The notes beneath the pieces were generated by a model. It saw only the letters and a program-made list of their open reading frames with translations. It ran no database searches and was not told the DNA's origin. From Gottfriedia luciferensis (GTDB lineage: Bacteria > Bacillota > Bacilli > Bacillales > Bacillaceae_G), in the NCBI RefSeq assembly GCF_001712755.1, contig NZ_MDKC01000036.1, positions 62,001 to 126,000 on the forward strand: 64,000 nucleotides of DNA, read 5' to 3'. The position numbers and the translations under genes are program-made. Numbering within the stretch: position 1 is the stretch's first letter; each line of letters begins with the position of its first letter. Shown piece after piece: positions 9,430 through 17,321 of this stretch.

Positions 9430-10200
9430 ATGCAAATACTATTAAAACGATTATCACAAAATAGAGAAAAACTTAGCCAGCTTGAAAAACAAGTATTGGA
9501 TTATATTTTACAAAATACGGATTATATTACGAAGCTGAATCTTGATGAATTATCAAAAGAGCTTTATGTATCTACAGCAACAATTAGTAGAACATGCCAG
9601 CAATTAGGCTTTCGTGGGTTTCAAGATTTAAAATATACCCTTTCAATGGAAACAAATAAAGTTCAAAGTCCAGTTTCCTCTACCTCCTATCTACTTAATA
9701 CTCATATAGAGAGAATGAAAGAAGAAATGGAAAAAACATTGGAATATATTGATGAAGAAAAGATTAAACTAGCTGCTAATTATCTAAAGCAAAGTACACA
9801 TGTAGAAATATTCGGAGTTGGTAACTCCCTTCCCGCTTGTGTCGACGCTTCTAGAAAACTCATGTTTGCAGGAAAGTTATGTAATGCGCGAACTGATTGG
9901 GACGAGCTACGTAGTGCTGCAAATAGTTTAACTGAAAATGATTTGGCCATACTAGTTTCATTTAGTGGGGAGACTTTACATATGTTAGAATTTGCCCATA
10001 TTTTAAAGAAACGGAATGTTAAAACGATCGCCATAACTGGCAGCCACTCAAATCGTTTACAAAAAGAAGTTAATCTATCTCTTCAAGCTTATATTACAAG
10101 CACATACTTTGGTGAGCTTGATATGACATCAAGGTTTCCATTAAGTATGGTACTAGATTTCATTATTATTGCCTATTTAAACGAAATGAAAATATGTTAG
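9430..10200 (+). CDS. MurR/RpiR-family regulator next to malXY
   Basis: The 256-aa protein has an HTH_6 domain (LDELSKELYVSTATISRTCQ, about residues 37-56) and a C-terminal SIS domain (FGVGNSLPACVDASRK, VSFSGETLHMLEF). It is encoded just upstream of, and on the same strand as, malX and malY, and is most likely their regulator. In B. subtilis an RpiR-family protein, GlvR, controls the maltose PTS genes, which is a close analogy. The ligand is probably the phosphorylated sugar imported by MalX. The SIS domain is slightly short compared with paralogues at 3169 and 22209. The ribosome binding site is AGGTGA, 6-8 nt before ATG. Confidence 0.85.
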   Translation: MQILLKRLSQNREKLSQLEKQVLDYILQNTDYITKLNLDELSKELYVSTATISRTCQQLGFRGFQDLKYTLSMETNKVQSPVSSTSYLLNTHIERMKEEMEKTLEYIDEEKIKLAANYLKQSTHVEIFGVGNSLPACVDASRKLMFAGKLCNARTDWDELRSAANSLTENDLAILVSFSGETLHMLEFAHILKKRNVKTIAITGSHSNRLQKEVNLSLQAYITSTYFGELDMTSRFPLSMVLDFIIIAYLNEMKIC

Positions 10201-10206
10201 GTATTT

Positions 10207-10256
10207 AAAAGAGACAGAAGTCGTCAATTACCAGACCACTACTGACTCTTTTTCTT
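10207..10256 (+). terminator. Terminator after the RpiR gene
   Basis: An imperfect stem pairs AAAAGAGACAGAAGT with ACTACTGACTCTTTT (two mismatches) and is followed by TCTTT. It separates the regulator from malX. Confidence 0.6.
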
Positions 10257-10299
10257 TATGAACTTATTAAGCTACTTAAAGTAAGCAATATACAAAAAA

Positions 10300-10313
10300 T
10301 GTACACGCTTACA
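10300..10313 (+). promoter_or_regulatory. cre-like site (CcpA) upstream of malX
   Basis: TGTACACGCTTACA matches the cre consensus TGWAANCGNTNWCA at all but one position. It lies 79 bp before the malX start, which suggests carbon catabolite control. Confidence 0.65.
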
Positions 10314-10329
10314 TAAACACCTCAAACGG

Positions 10330-10358
10330 TTGTTAAACAATTTTGCCGTGAGTATTCT
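10330..10358 (+). promoter_or_regulatory. Candidate malX promoter with overlapping palindrome
   Basis: TTGTTA (10330-10335) and TATTCT (10353-10358) are separated by 17 bp. The -35 hexamer lies inside a perfect 11-bp palindrome, TTGTTAAACAA (10330-10340). That palindrome could be an operator for the upstream RpiR protein. A weaker alternative promoter is TTGCCG (10343) with CATAAT (10364). Confidence 0.45.
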
Positions 10359-10391
10359 TAAGACATAATAAAAAACGAAGGAGCTAAAAAC

Positions 10392-11954
10392 ATGGCAAAG
10401 AAGAAGTCCGTTAAATCACAACTTTGGGAATTTTTTCAAGGGCTAGGTAAGACCTTTATGGTGCCTGTAGCATTATTAGCCTTTATGGGTCTTATATTAG
10501 GGATCGGAAGCTCATTTACTAGTCCGACAACTATTGAGACATTCCCATTTTTAGGAAACTCCGTACTCCAAGTTATTTTTAGCTTTATGTCCACTATTGG
10601 TGGATTTGCATTTTCATACTTACCAGTTTTATTTGCAATGGCAATTCCGTTTGGACTTGTACGATATGAAAAAGGTGTCGCTGCTTTCTCGGGATTTGTT
10701 GGTTACGTCATCATGCACTTATCGATTAATTTTTATTTAACAGAAACAAATCAATTAGTAGCGGTAGATAAAATGCGCCAAGCTGGTCAAGGTATGGTTA
10801 TGGGCATTCAAACAATTGAAATGGGCGTATTAGGCGGTATCATCGCTGGTATTATTGTCTATTTATTGCACAACCGCTTTTATAGTATTAAACTTCCAGA
10901 TGCATTTGCATTTTTTGGTGGTGCTCGCTTTGTTCCAATCATAACGACACTTGCATTATCAGTTGTTGGGATCATCATTCCGATGATCTGGCCGATTTTC
11001 GCAATTGCTATTACAGGAATCGGAAGTTTAATTCAAAAATCTGGCGTTTTCGGGCCATTTTTATTCGGTGCTGGTGAGCGTTTACTACTTCCATTTGGTC
11101 TTCACCATATTTTAGTTGCAATGATTCGATTCACAGAGGCTGGTGGTACTGAAGTCGTTAATGGTCAAACGGTTTCAGGAGCTCTAAATATTTTCTATGC
11201 ACAATTAAAAGCCGGTGCTCCGATCAGTCCATCAGCGACAGCATTCTTATCTCAAGGAAAAATGCCAACATTCATGTTTGGTTTACCTGCAGTAGCGCTT
11301 GCGATTTATCATACTGCCCGTCCAGAAAATCGTAATAAAATTAAGGGGTTATTAATCTCTGGTGTTATTGCAACTTTTGTAACCGGTATCACTGAGCCAA
11401 TTGAATTCTTGTTCTTGTTCGTTTCTCCACCTTTATATTTCATCCACGTTATTTTAACGGGTCTAGGTTTTATGGTAATGGCTTTATTACATTTAACAAT
11501 TGGTAACACAGATGGTGGAATATTAGACTTTATTATCTTTGGCGTTTTACAAGGAGTAAAAACAAAGTGGTATCTTGTACCTGTAATAGGGGCAATTTGG
11601 TTTACCGTATACTATTCAGTTTTCAGATATGCAATTTTGAAATTTAATTTAAAAACTCCTGGTAGAGAAGAAAAAATTGATGATCAACAAGGTGAGGAAC
11701 CATTGGTGAAAGGCACAAATGCCCAAGCATTAAAAATTCTCACTGCTTTAGGTGGCAAAGAGAACATTCAATCACTAGATAACTGCATTACAAGATTAAG
11801 ACTTGTTGTAGATAATATGAATATAGTTAATGAAAAAGTTCTAAAGGATTGTGGTGCACTTGGTGTTGTAAAGTTAGACGAACACAATTTACAAGTCGTT
11901 ATTGGTCCACAAGTTGGTATTCTTAAAACACAATTAGAAAAATTATCATCTTAA
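10392..11954 (+). CDS. malX: MalX-type PTS EIICB (maltose/glucose family)
   Basis: This 520-aa permease matches E. coli MalX along its length. Examples are LWEFFQGLGKTFMVPVALL at the start, FGAGERLLLPFGLHHILVA in the EIIC substrate region, and the C-terminal EIIB with phospho-cysteine in SLDNCITRLRL. About ten membrane segments precede EIIB. It needs EIIA, HPr and EI from elsewhere, as no EIIA domain is fused. The pairing with malY is the same as in enterobacteria. Substrate is assigned by family only (maltose or glucose-like alpha-glucoside). The ribosome binding site is GAAGGAG. The gap to malY is short, so the two are co-transcribed. Confidence 0.9.
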   Translation: MAKKKSVKSQLWEFFQGLGKTFMVPVALLAFMGLILGIGSSFTSPTTIETFPFLGNSVLQVIFSFMSTIGGFAFSYLPVLFAMAIPFGLVRYEKGVAAFSGFVGYVIMHLSINFYLTETNQLVAVDKMRQAGQGMVMGIQTIEMGVLGGIIAGIIVYLLHNRFYSIKLPDAFAFFGGARFVPIITTLALSVVGIIIPMIWPIFAIAITGIGSLIQKSGVFGPFLFGAGERLLLPFGLHHILVAMIRFTEAGGTEVVNGQTVSGALNIFYAQLKAGAPISPSATAFLSQGKMPTFMFGLPAVALAIYHTARPENRNKIKGLLISGVIATFVTGITEPIEFLFLFVSPPLYFIHVILTGLGFMVMALLHLTIGNTDGGILDFIIFGVLQGVKTKWYLVPVIGAIWFTVYYSVFRYAILKFNLKTPGREEKIDDQQGEEPLVKGTNAQALKILTALGGKENIQSLDNCITRLRLVVDNMNIVNEKVLKDCGALGVVKLDEHNLQVVIGPQVGILKTQLEKLSS

Positions 11955-11974
11955 ATAAATTGGGGTTGTACGAA

Positions 11975-13171
11975 ATGAAATACAAATTTGATCAGATATT
12001 TGATCGGACCGGTACTTATTGTACACAGTGGGACTATATTGAAGATCGATTTGGAGTGCCAGATTTACTACCATTCTCGATTTCAGATACTGACTTTCAA
12101 AGTCCAGATGAAATAATACACGCTATAGAAAAAAGAATGAAACACGGTATATTTGGCTATACGCGATGGAATCATACTGAATTTAAAGAAGCAATTATAG
12201 ATTGGTTTCGTAATCGATTCTCTTGTGAAATAAAAAAAGATTGGATTGTTTATAGTCCAAGTGTCATTTATTCAATTTCAAAACTAATCGAATACTTGAC
12301 GAATGAAGGTGATCATGTCGTTATCCAGACTCCGGCTTATGACGCTTTCTTTAAAGTCATTCAAGATAACAATCGTTTCATTTCTGACAATCAATTAATC
12401 TACGAAAATGGCAAGTACCGAATCAACTTTAAAGATTTAGAACAGAAACTATCTCACGAGCGTGCCAAGGTCCTTCTACTGTGTAGCCCGCATAACCCTA
12501 CAGGACGTGTTTGGACAAAACATGAATTAGAAATAATTGTTGGCTTATGTAATAAACATAATGTATTTATTATTTCAGATGAAATTCATATGGATATTGT
12601 ACATGATCCTTATTCCCATAGTCCTATTATAAACACTGGCAGTGACTTGAGAAATGTGTGTATATGCACTTCCGCGAGTAAAACGTTTAACACTCCTGGA
12701 CTAGGTGGATCATATATGATTTTACCTAATGAAACGTTAAAACAAGCTTTTCTTTTATCATTGAAAAATCGAGATGGCCTTTCATCCGCAAGTATTTTTG
12801 GGACGTTAGCGACAATTGAAGCCTACAAAACTTGTGAAGAGTGGGTTGATGAATTGACTGAATATATTCATGATAATTTAAAAACAGTAGAAGACTTTAT
12901 TAACGAACAACTTCCGAATCTTAAATTTACAGTGCCAGAATCAACATACCTAGCATGGATTGATATTTCCGGGCTACCTTTTTCTAGCGAGCAATTACAA
13001 CATGCACTTGTTCATCATGCAAAAGTTGCCATCATGCCCGGTGAGACCTATGGTGAAGTTGGTAAAGGATTTATCCGTATGAATATTGGATGTCCCAAAT
13101 CTAAAATGATTGAAGGATTAAATCGTCTAAAAAAAGCAATAGATTACTTAGAAAGTAATACCGAATGTTGA
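11975..13171 (+). CDS. malY: MalY/PatB-type PLP-dependent C-S lyase (cystathionine beta-lyase family); C-terminus altered by repeat insertion
   Basis: Fold type I aminotransferase with CTQWDYIEDRFG at the N-terminus, SPHNPTGRVW, the PLP-contacting SDEIHMD, and the Schiff-base lysine in SASKTFNTPG, all close to E. coli MalY. The enzyme has beta-C-S lyase activity; the E. coli protein also represses MalT. The longest frame starts with TTG at 11960, but the ATG at 11975 has GGGGT 8 nt upstream and gives the usual MalY start. The last codons are odd. A repeat element (13161-13645) inserted near the 3' end, and its border supplies the stop (TGA 13169-13171). The original end, reading DYLERNN then TAA, is still visible at 13646-13669. 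Confidence 0.9.
   Translation: MKYKFDQIFDRTGTYCTQWDYIEDRFGVPDLLPFSISDTDFQSPDEIIHAIEKRMKHGIFGYTRWNHTEFKEAIIDWFRNRFSCEIKKDWIVYSPSVIYSISKLIEYLTNEGDHVVIQTPAYDAFFKVIQDNNRFISDNQLIYENGKYRINFKDLEQKLSHERAKVLLLCSPHNPTGRVWTKHELEIIVGLCNKHNVFIISDEIHMDIVHDPYSHSPIINTGSDLRNVCICTSASKTFNTPGLGGSYMILPNETLKQAFLLSLKNRDGLSSASIFGTLATIEAYKTCEEWVDELTEYIHDNLKTVEDFINEQLPNLKFTVPESTYLAWIDISGLPFSSEQLQHALVHHAKVAIMPGETYGEVGKGFIRMNIGCPKSKMIEGLNRLKKAIDYLESNTEC
13142..13160. repeat. Left 19-bp direct repeat flanking repeat element A
   Basis: GATTACTTAGAAAGTAATA, inside the malY 3' end, recurs at 13646-13664 with one change. It contains a small inverted repeat, TTACTT-AGA-AAGTAA. Confidence 0.8.
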
Positions 13172-13645
13172 AATATAAAATGGTCAATAGGGAAACGGAC
13201 ATTAAATTGAACTTATTTATGAAGAAATGATCATTTTTGGGATGGTTTATTAATGGTTTTAAATGTTAATATAGTAATGATTTTTTTCAGAAGTTAAAAT
13301 ATTATGATCTAATTTTTAGAAAAACAAATTCAGTTGATTAGTTTAATTAAAGTTCGTATTAGTTGACCTACAAGCTGATTAATACACAACAGTTAGATTA
13401 CTCTAGGTAAAAGCTATTTGATTAGGGTTTATTGCAGACTTTTTTTATGATTAAGTTGATTGGAACGGAAGGGTGCTCGACTCCTATGGGATTAGCGGGA
13501 AGGCTGAGACCCCGCAGGCTTGCCGAGGAGGCTAAAGAATCTCGCCCCATGGAAAGCGAGCCATCCTGTAGTGGAAATCAACATCACGCTAATCCTCTTA
13601 GGAAATTTGGTAATTTAATTGGCAAGGATGTTTTTCAACAGCGTG
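13161..13645 (+). mobile_element. Non-coding MITE-like repeat element, copy A (485 bp)
   Basis: This region is homologous over its whole length to copy B (37065-37595, opposite orientation). Ends carry an inverted repeat built on TGTTGAAA (13166-13173) and TTTCAACA (13633-13640), extending outward to CAYGC at the right. The left 270 bp is AT-rich. The right part holds a GC-rich conserved core (about 13453-13585) bounded by GTTGATTGGAACG and GGAAATCAAC, with a strong inverted repeat GAGACCCCGCAGG/GCCGAGGAGG. It encodes no transposase, so it would need trans-acting functions. The 19-bp direct repeats on each side mark it as an insertion. A 76-codon frame over the core is an artefact of the repeat. 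Confidence 0.85.
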
Positions 13646-13664
13646 GATTACTTAGAACGTAATA
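13646..13664. repeat. Right 19-bp direct repeat flanking element A (old malY 3' end)
   Basis: GATTACTTAGAACGTAATA differs from the left copy by one base. In the malY frame it continues GAT TAC TTA GAA CGT AAT AAT TAA, which I read as the original C-terminus and stop. Confidence 0.8.
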
Positions 13665-13681
13665 ATTAATTAACTTAATGA

Positions 13682-13727
13682 CCCTCTAAAGTAGAAGATT
13701 AGTAAACTACTTTTAGAGGGTTTTTCA
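13682..13727 (+). terminator. Terminator of the malXY operon
   Basis: CCCTCTAAAGTAG pairs with CTACTTTTAGAGGG and is followed by TTTTTCATTTTT. Element A sits between malY and this terminator. Confidence 0.85.
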
Positions 13728-13848
13728 TTTTTAGAAAATACTTAAAAATCCCTTATTCAATTTTGTGAACAAGTAGTTATTAATGAGCAGATTAACATAT
13801 ATTCTATTAAGTCGCTTTTTTTAGAATATAAATTAGGGAATTGTTAGA

Positions 13849-15081
13849 ATGACATCCACTAAAGTTATTAAGCCATTCTCAATGAACTGGTATGTCTTAC
13901 TTTCGTTTGCTGTACTTGCTGGAATTAGTCAAATGCTTTGGTTAAATTTTGCACCTCTAATTTCATATTTAAAATCGCATTATGAAGTTTCAGAATCAGA
14001 TATTAATTGGTTATTAATTGTATTTCCATTAATTTATATCGTATTTTCTATTCATTCAGGTAAAGTAATAGATCGAGCTGGCTATCGATTTAGCATTTTT
14101 CTAGGTGGCATTTTCATGTCAGTTTTTTCTACTATTAGAATTTTTGATTCAAGCTTCTCGTTTTTACTAATTGGTCAAATAGGAATTGCGATTGGCCAAC
14201 CTTATATTTTAAATGCAATATCAAGATTAGTAGTTGATTGGTTTCCGAAAAATAAACAAGCTACCGCCACTGGCATAGGTACAGTCGGTATGTTCGTCGG
14301 TATGGCAGTAGCCTTAGCAGGGACACCGCTTCTTGTAGATCTGTTTGGATTCCAAGCCACATTAGTCATCATGGCAATTATAACTATACTTGCAACACTC
14401 GTCTTTTACTTCATCGGTCATCATAATTCAGATTTCAACCGAAATTCCAGTACTTCAGGAAGTTTTAGTACTACATTTAAATTATTGAAAAATAAAAATC
14501 TTTTACTACTAAACATTGTTTCCTTTCTAGGCTTAGGAGTCTTTAATGGACTAACATCCTGGCTTGAACAAATCTTAAAACCGTACGGAATTTCATCAGA
14601 ACAAGCCGGAATTATAGGAGGCACGGTAATAGTCGGTGGCATTATTGGTTCGATCGTTATCCCGCTGTTTTCAGATAAAATTGGTAAAAGAAAGCCCTTC
14701 TTATTAGTCACTATAATCGGCTCCCTACTATTAATCTATCCTGTTTGTACTTCAGGGAATTTTACTGTTCTAATTGTAATAGGCAGTGTACTTGGATTCA
14801 TATTTTTACCAGCCTTTGCTTTGCTATTGTCTGCTACAGAAGAGCTAGTTGGTGACAAAGTTTCCGGTGAAGCTACAGGACTACTTTTAATGGCAGGGAA
14901 TTTAGGAGCTGTTATTGTAATTGGAGCAATGCAGCTAATTAAAGGCGAGCAGACAACGTGGAATCATTCAGTTTTTTTCATGCTAATCTTAATGCTTATT
15001 GGATTTTTCCTTATGATTTTATTTAAAGAAAGAGCTTGTTTGGTAGTAGATAACAAGAAAAATGCTAACGAACATAAGTAA
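13849..15081 (+). CDS. Major facilitator superfamily transporter
   Basis: The 410-aa protein has about 12 hydrophobic segments. An MFS loop 2-3 signature follows the second segment (HSGKVIDRAGYRFSIF), and a related one occurs in the second half (FSDKIGKRKPFLL). It resembles FLVCR/DIRC2-like or YxiO-type uniporters in general organisation, but the substrate cannot be told from sequence. It stands alone, convergent with truA, with which it shares a bidirectional terminator. The ribosome binding site TAGGGAA lies 8 nt before ATG. Confidence 0.8.
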   Translation: MTSTKVIKPFSMNWYVLLSFAVLAGISQMLWLNFAPLISYLKSHYEVSESDINWLLIVFPLIYIVFSIHSGKVIDRAGYRFSIFLGGIFMSVFSTIRIFDSSFSFLLIGQIGIAIGQPYILNAISRLVVDWFPKNKQATATGIGTVGMFVGMAVALAGTPLLVDLFGFQATLVIMAIITILATLVFYFIGHHNSDFNRNSSTSGSFSTTFKLLKNKNLLLLNIVSFLGLGVFNGLTSWLEQILKPYGISSEQAGIIGGTVIVGGIIGSIVIPLFSDKIGKRKPFLLVTIIGSLLLIYPVCTSGNFTVLIVIGSVLGFIFLPAFALLLSATEELVGDKVSGEATGLLLMAGNLGAVIVIGAMQLIKGEQTTWNHSVFFMLILMLIGFFLMILFKERACLVVDNKKNANEHK

Positions 15082-15083
15082 AA

Positions 15084-15118
15084 AAAGCATTGGAATCCAT
15101 ATATTCCAATGCTTTTAT
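15084..15118. terminator. Bidirectional terminator between the MFS gene and truA
   Basis: AAAAGCATTGGAATccatATATTCCAATGCTTTT forms a near-perfect stem with A and T runs on both sides, between convergent genes. Confidence 0.85.
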
Positions 15119-15125
15119 AGTTAAA

Positions 15126-15869
15126 TTAAGACTTAAATTCTATTTTCTCCAAATATAACCCACCCGGATCTGCAAGATTACTCACTTGAGCACGATCCTT
15201 TAAGTCAATTATTTTTGATATATTTTCAGCTTGTAGTCTACCTGCTCCAACTTCAATTAGTGTTCCTACGATTTTTCTTACCATATTGTATAGGAAACCA
15301 TTTCCGCTTATTCTTATTTGAAGAAATCCGTCTGTCTTTTCAAAATCAATCGAGTAGATTTCTCGTACCATCGACTTCTTTTTAGATTTGGCATTTGAGA
15401 ACGCTGTAAAATCATGTTCACCTAAAAAGTACTTGGCTGCAGCCTTCATTTTTTTAAGATCTAGTTTCTCTTCTACATGCATACTATATTTGCGCATAAA
15501 TGGATTCGTATATTCCTCATTCCAAATTTTATATATATACGTTTTTGAACTAGTATTATATCTTGAATGGAAACGGTCAGATTCAATCGAAACTTCCTTT
15601 ATACTAATATCTCTAGGTAAATAACGATTTAAATAACTTTTAATTTCGATTTCAGGCAGGTTCTCTTTTATTTTAAAATTAGCAACCTGTTCAAATGCGT
15701 GTACACCTGCATCAGTTCGACTACTTCCAATAATTTCAATTTCTCTTCCTACCATTTCTGATAGTACATTCTCAATTTTACCTTGAATTGTATTTTCACC
15801 ATTACCAAGCCTTTGCCAGCCTTTATAACGGCCTCCATCATATTGAATGACTAATTTATAATTGTTCAT
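15126..15869 (-). CDS. truA: tRNA pseudouridine synthase A
   Basis: The 247-aa protein has the usual TruA length. It contains the catalytic aspartate in GSSRTDAGVHA (about residue 52), the N-terminal YDGGRYKGWQRL and the C-terminal FLYNMVRKIVGTLIEVG. TruA converts U38-40 of tRNA anticodon stems to pseudouridine. In B. subtilis truA sits in the ribosomal-protein region, but here it is alone between an MFS gene and the glycolate locus. It is therefore likely a second, dispersed truA copy of the kind known in Bacillus cereus relatives; that copy number is inferred. Confidence 0.92.
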   Translation of the reverse strand: MNNYKLVIQYDGGRYKGWQRLGNGENTIQGKIENVLSEMVGREIEIIGSSRTDAGVHAFEQVANFKIKENLPEIEIKSYLNRYLPRDISIKEVSIESDRFHSRYNTSSKTYIYKIWNEEYTNPFMRKYSMHVEEKLDLKKMKAAAKYFLGEHDFTAFSNAKSKKKSMVREIYSIDFEKTDGFLQIRISGNGFLYNMVRKIVGTLIEVGAGRLQAENISKIIDLKDRAQVSNLADPGGLYLEKIEFKS

Positions 15870-16116
15870 CTCTTGCTCCTTTATCTAACTCTATGTATGT
15901 ACTATTTTGTCTTTAACGTTAAGATTTTAAAGTACTTATCTTTTTTACTTCCTGCTCTTAACACTTTACCACTTTTTTATTACATATCCTATTTTTAGCC
16001 TATTGGCTCTAAGTTCATAACTTTTTTCACTTTTTCACAAACTACTTTAAGACTATATAGTAGAAATAAGACATTTTACATTATACTAATAGTAACAATT
16101 TTTAAGGGAGTTTGAC

Positions 16117-17235
16117 ATGGTACTTGATGAGTTGGCACTAAAGATTATTAATGAAGTTAGAAAGTTAATACATGAAGATATCATTATTATTAATACAGAT
16201 GGCATCATAATAGCAAGTACAGACCCAGCACGAACTGGCACATTTCATGAAGGCTCATTAATTGCAATTAATGAAAGAAAAACATTCACAATCACATCTG
16301 ATGATGAAAATCGTTTAAATGGTGTGAAGGCTGGAATTAATCTTCCTATTTATTTTCAAAATGAAATAGTCGGAGTAATTGGCATTACAGGAAATCCAGA
16401 GCAAATTTCCCCTTTTGGAGAAATGCTTCGTAGAATGACAGAATTATTGATTAGAGAAAACTATTATACAGATCAAATTGATTTGCAACAAAGAACGCTT
16501 GAAGCGTTTGTATTTGATTGGATTCAAGATATTGAGTGGGATGATTATTTTTATGAACGTTCTACTATGCTAAATATCGATTTAAATTATATTAGGCAGG
16601 TTATTATTTTTGAATGGGAAAATACCAAAATGGTCCCAATCGATACAAGACAACTAATAATTGATTTGGCGAATCGTAATAAAGATGACGTATTTGTTCG
16701 TTGGGGCAATAATCGAATTGTATTTTTGATGAAAGTTGACGATACGAATAAAGATATTCATATACTACAAAGAATACATGATTTATATGAGATCATAAAA
16801 AGTCGATTAAACTCACCCATTTCTGCAGGCGTTGGGCAACAAATCTCTCCAAAACAATTGCATCAATCATATCATCAAGCGGATCGAGCATTAAAAGTTG
16901 CATTAAAATCAAGTTCAATTATTTTTGATGAAGATTTAACAATTGATTTAATTCTACAGGAACTTTCACAAGAGATTAAGAAAACATTTATAGAACGGAC
17001 AATTGCACCTTTATTAAGTGAAGAAGATTTATTTATTACAATCAAAGAGTATTTAAATCAAAATCAATCTCTTAAAAATACCGCACAATCCTTACATATT
17101 CATATAAACACACTTCTATATCGCCTAGGTAAAATTACTGAATTAACGAAATTGAATCCAAAAGATATCCAAGATTTAGTTAAATTGTATATCGGAACAT
17201 ACCTACTAGATGATTCTACAAAAAAACACCGATAA
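16117..17235 (+). CDS. CdaR/PucR-type transcriptional regulator of the glycolate oxidase genes
   Basis: The 372-aa protein has an N-terminal sugar-diacid recognition domain (about residues 1-135, with VRKLIHEDIIIINTDGIIIAS and GVIGITGNPEQISPFG). A central GGDEF-like CdaR domain follows. It ends with a PucR C-terminal HTH (SLKNTAQSLHIHINTLLYRL). B. subtilis has the same arrangement, ysfB followed by glcD and glcF, so it probably activates glycolate/2-hydroxyacid oxidation genes in response to the acid. It is separated from glcD by its own terminator. The ribosome binding site is AAGGGAG, 8 nt before ATG. Confidence 0.88.
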   Translation: MVLDELALKIINEVRKLIHEDIIIINTDGIIIASTDPARTGTFHEGSLIAINERKTFTITSDDENRLNGVKAGINLPIYFQNEIVGVIGITGNPEQISPFGEMLRRMTELLIRENYYTDQIDLQQRTLEAFVFDWIQDIEWDDYFYERSTMLNIDLNYIRQVIIFEWENTKMVPIDTRQLIIDLANRNKDDVFVRWGNNRIVFLMKVDDTNKDIHILQRIHDLYEIIKSRLNSPISAGVGQQISPKQLHQSYHQADRALKVALKSSSIIFDEDLTIDLILQELSQEIKKTFIERTIAPLLSEEDLFITIKEYLNQNQSLKNTAQSLHIHINTLLYRLGKITELTKLNPKDIQDLVKLYIGTYLLDDSTKKHR

Positions 17236-17248
17236 ATGGTGTTTTTTC
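17219..17248 (+). terminator. Terminator after the CdaR-type gene
   Basis: AAAAAACACC-GATAAAT-GGTGTTTTTT forms a stem with a T run. It overlaps the last codons of the regulator. Confidence 0.8.
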
Positions 17249-17321
17249 TGTATGTTCCTCTATAGTAAATTCATCTATTTACTCTTTATACTTGAATTAA
17301 GATAATGGGGGGAATTTATTT

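Noticed and set aside
13432-13662. A 76-codon frame over the repeat core, and similar frames at 37032-37292 and 48425-48661
   Set aside because: They exist only because the GC-rich core of the repeat family lacks stops. They lack ribosome binding sites, and the repeat is found on both strands and in diverged form, which fits non-coding DNA.
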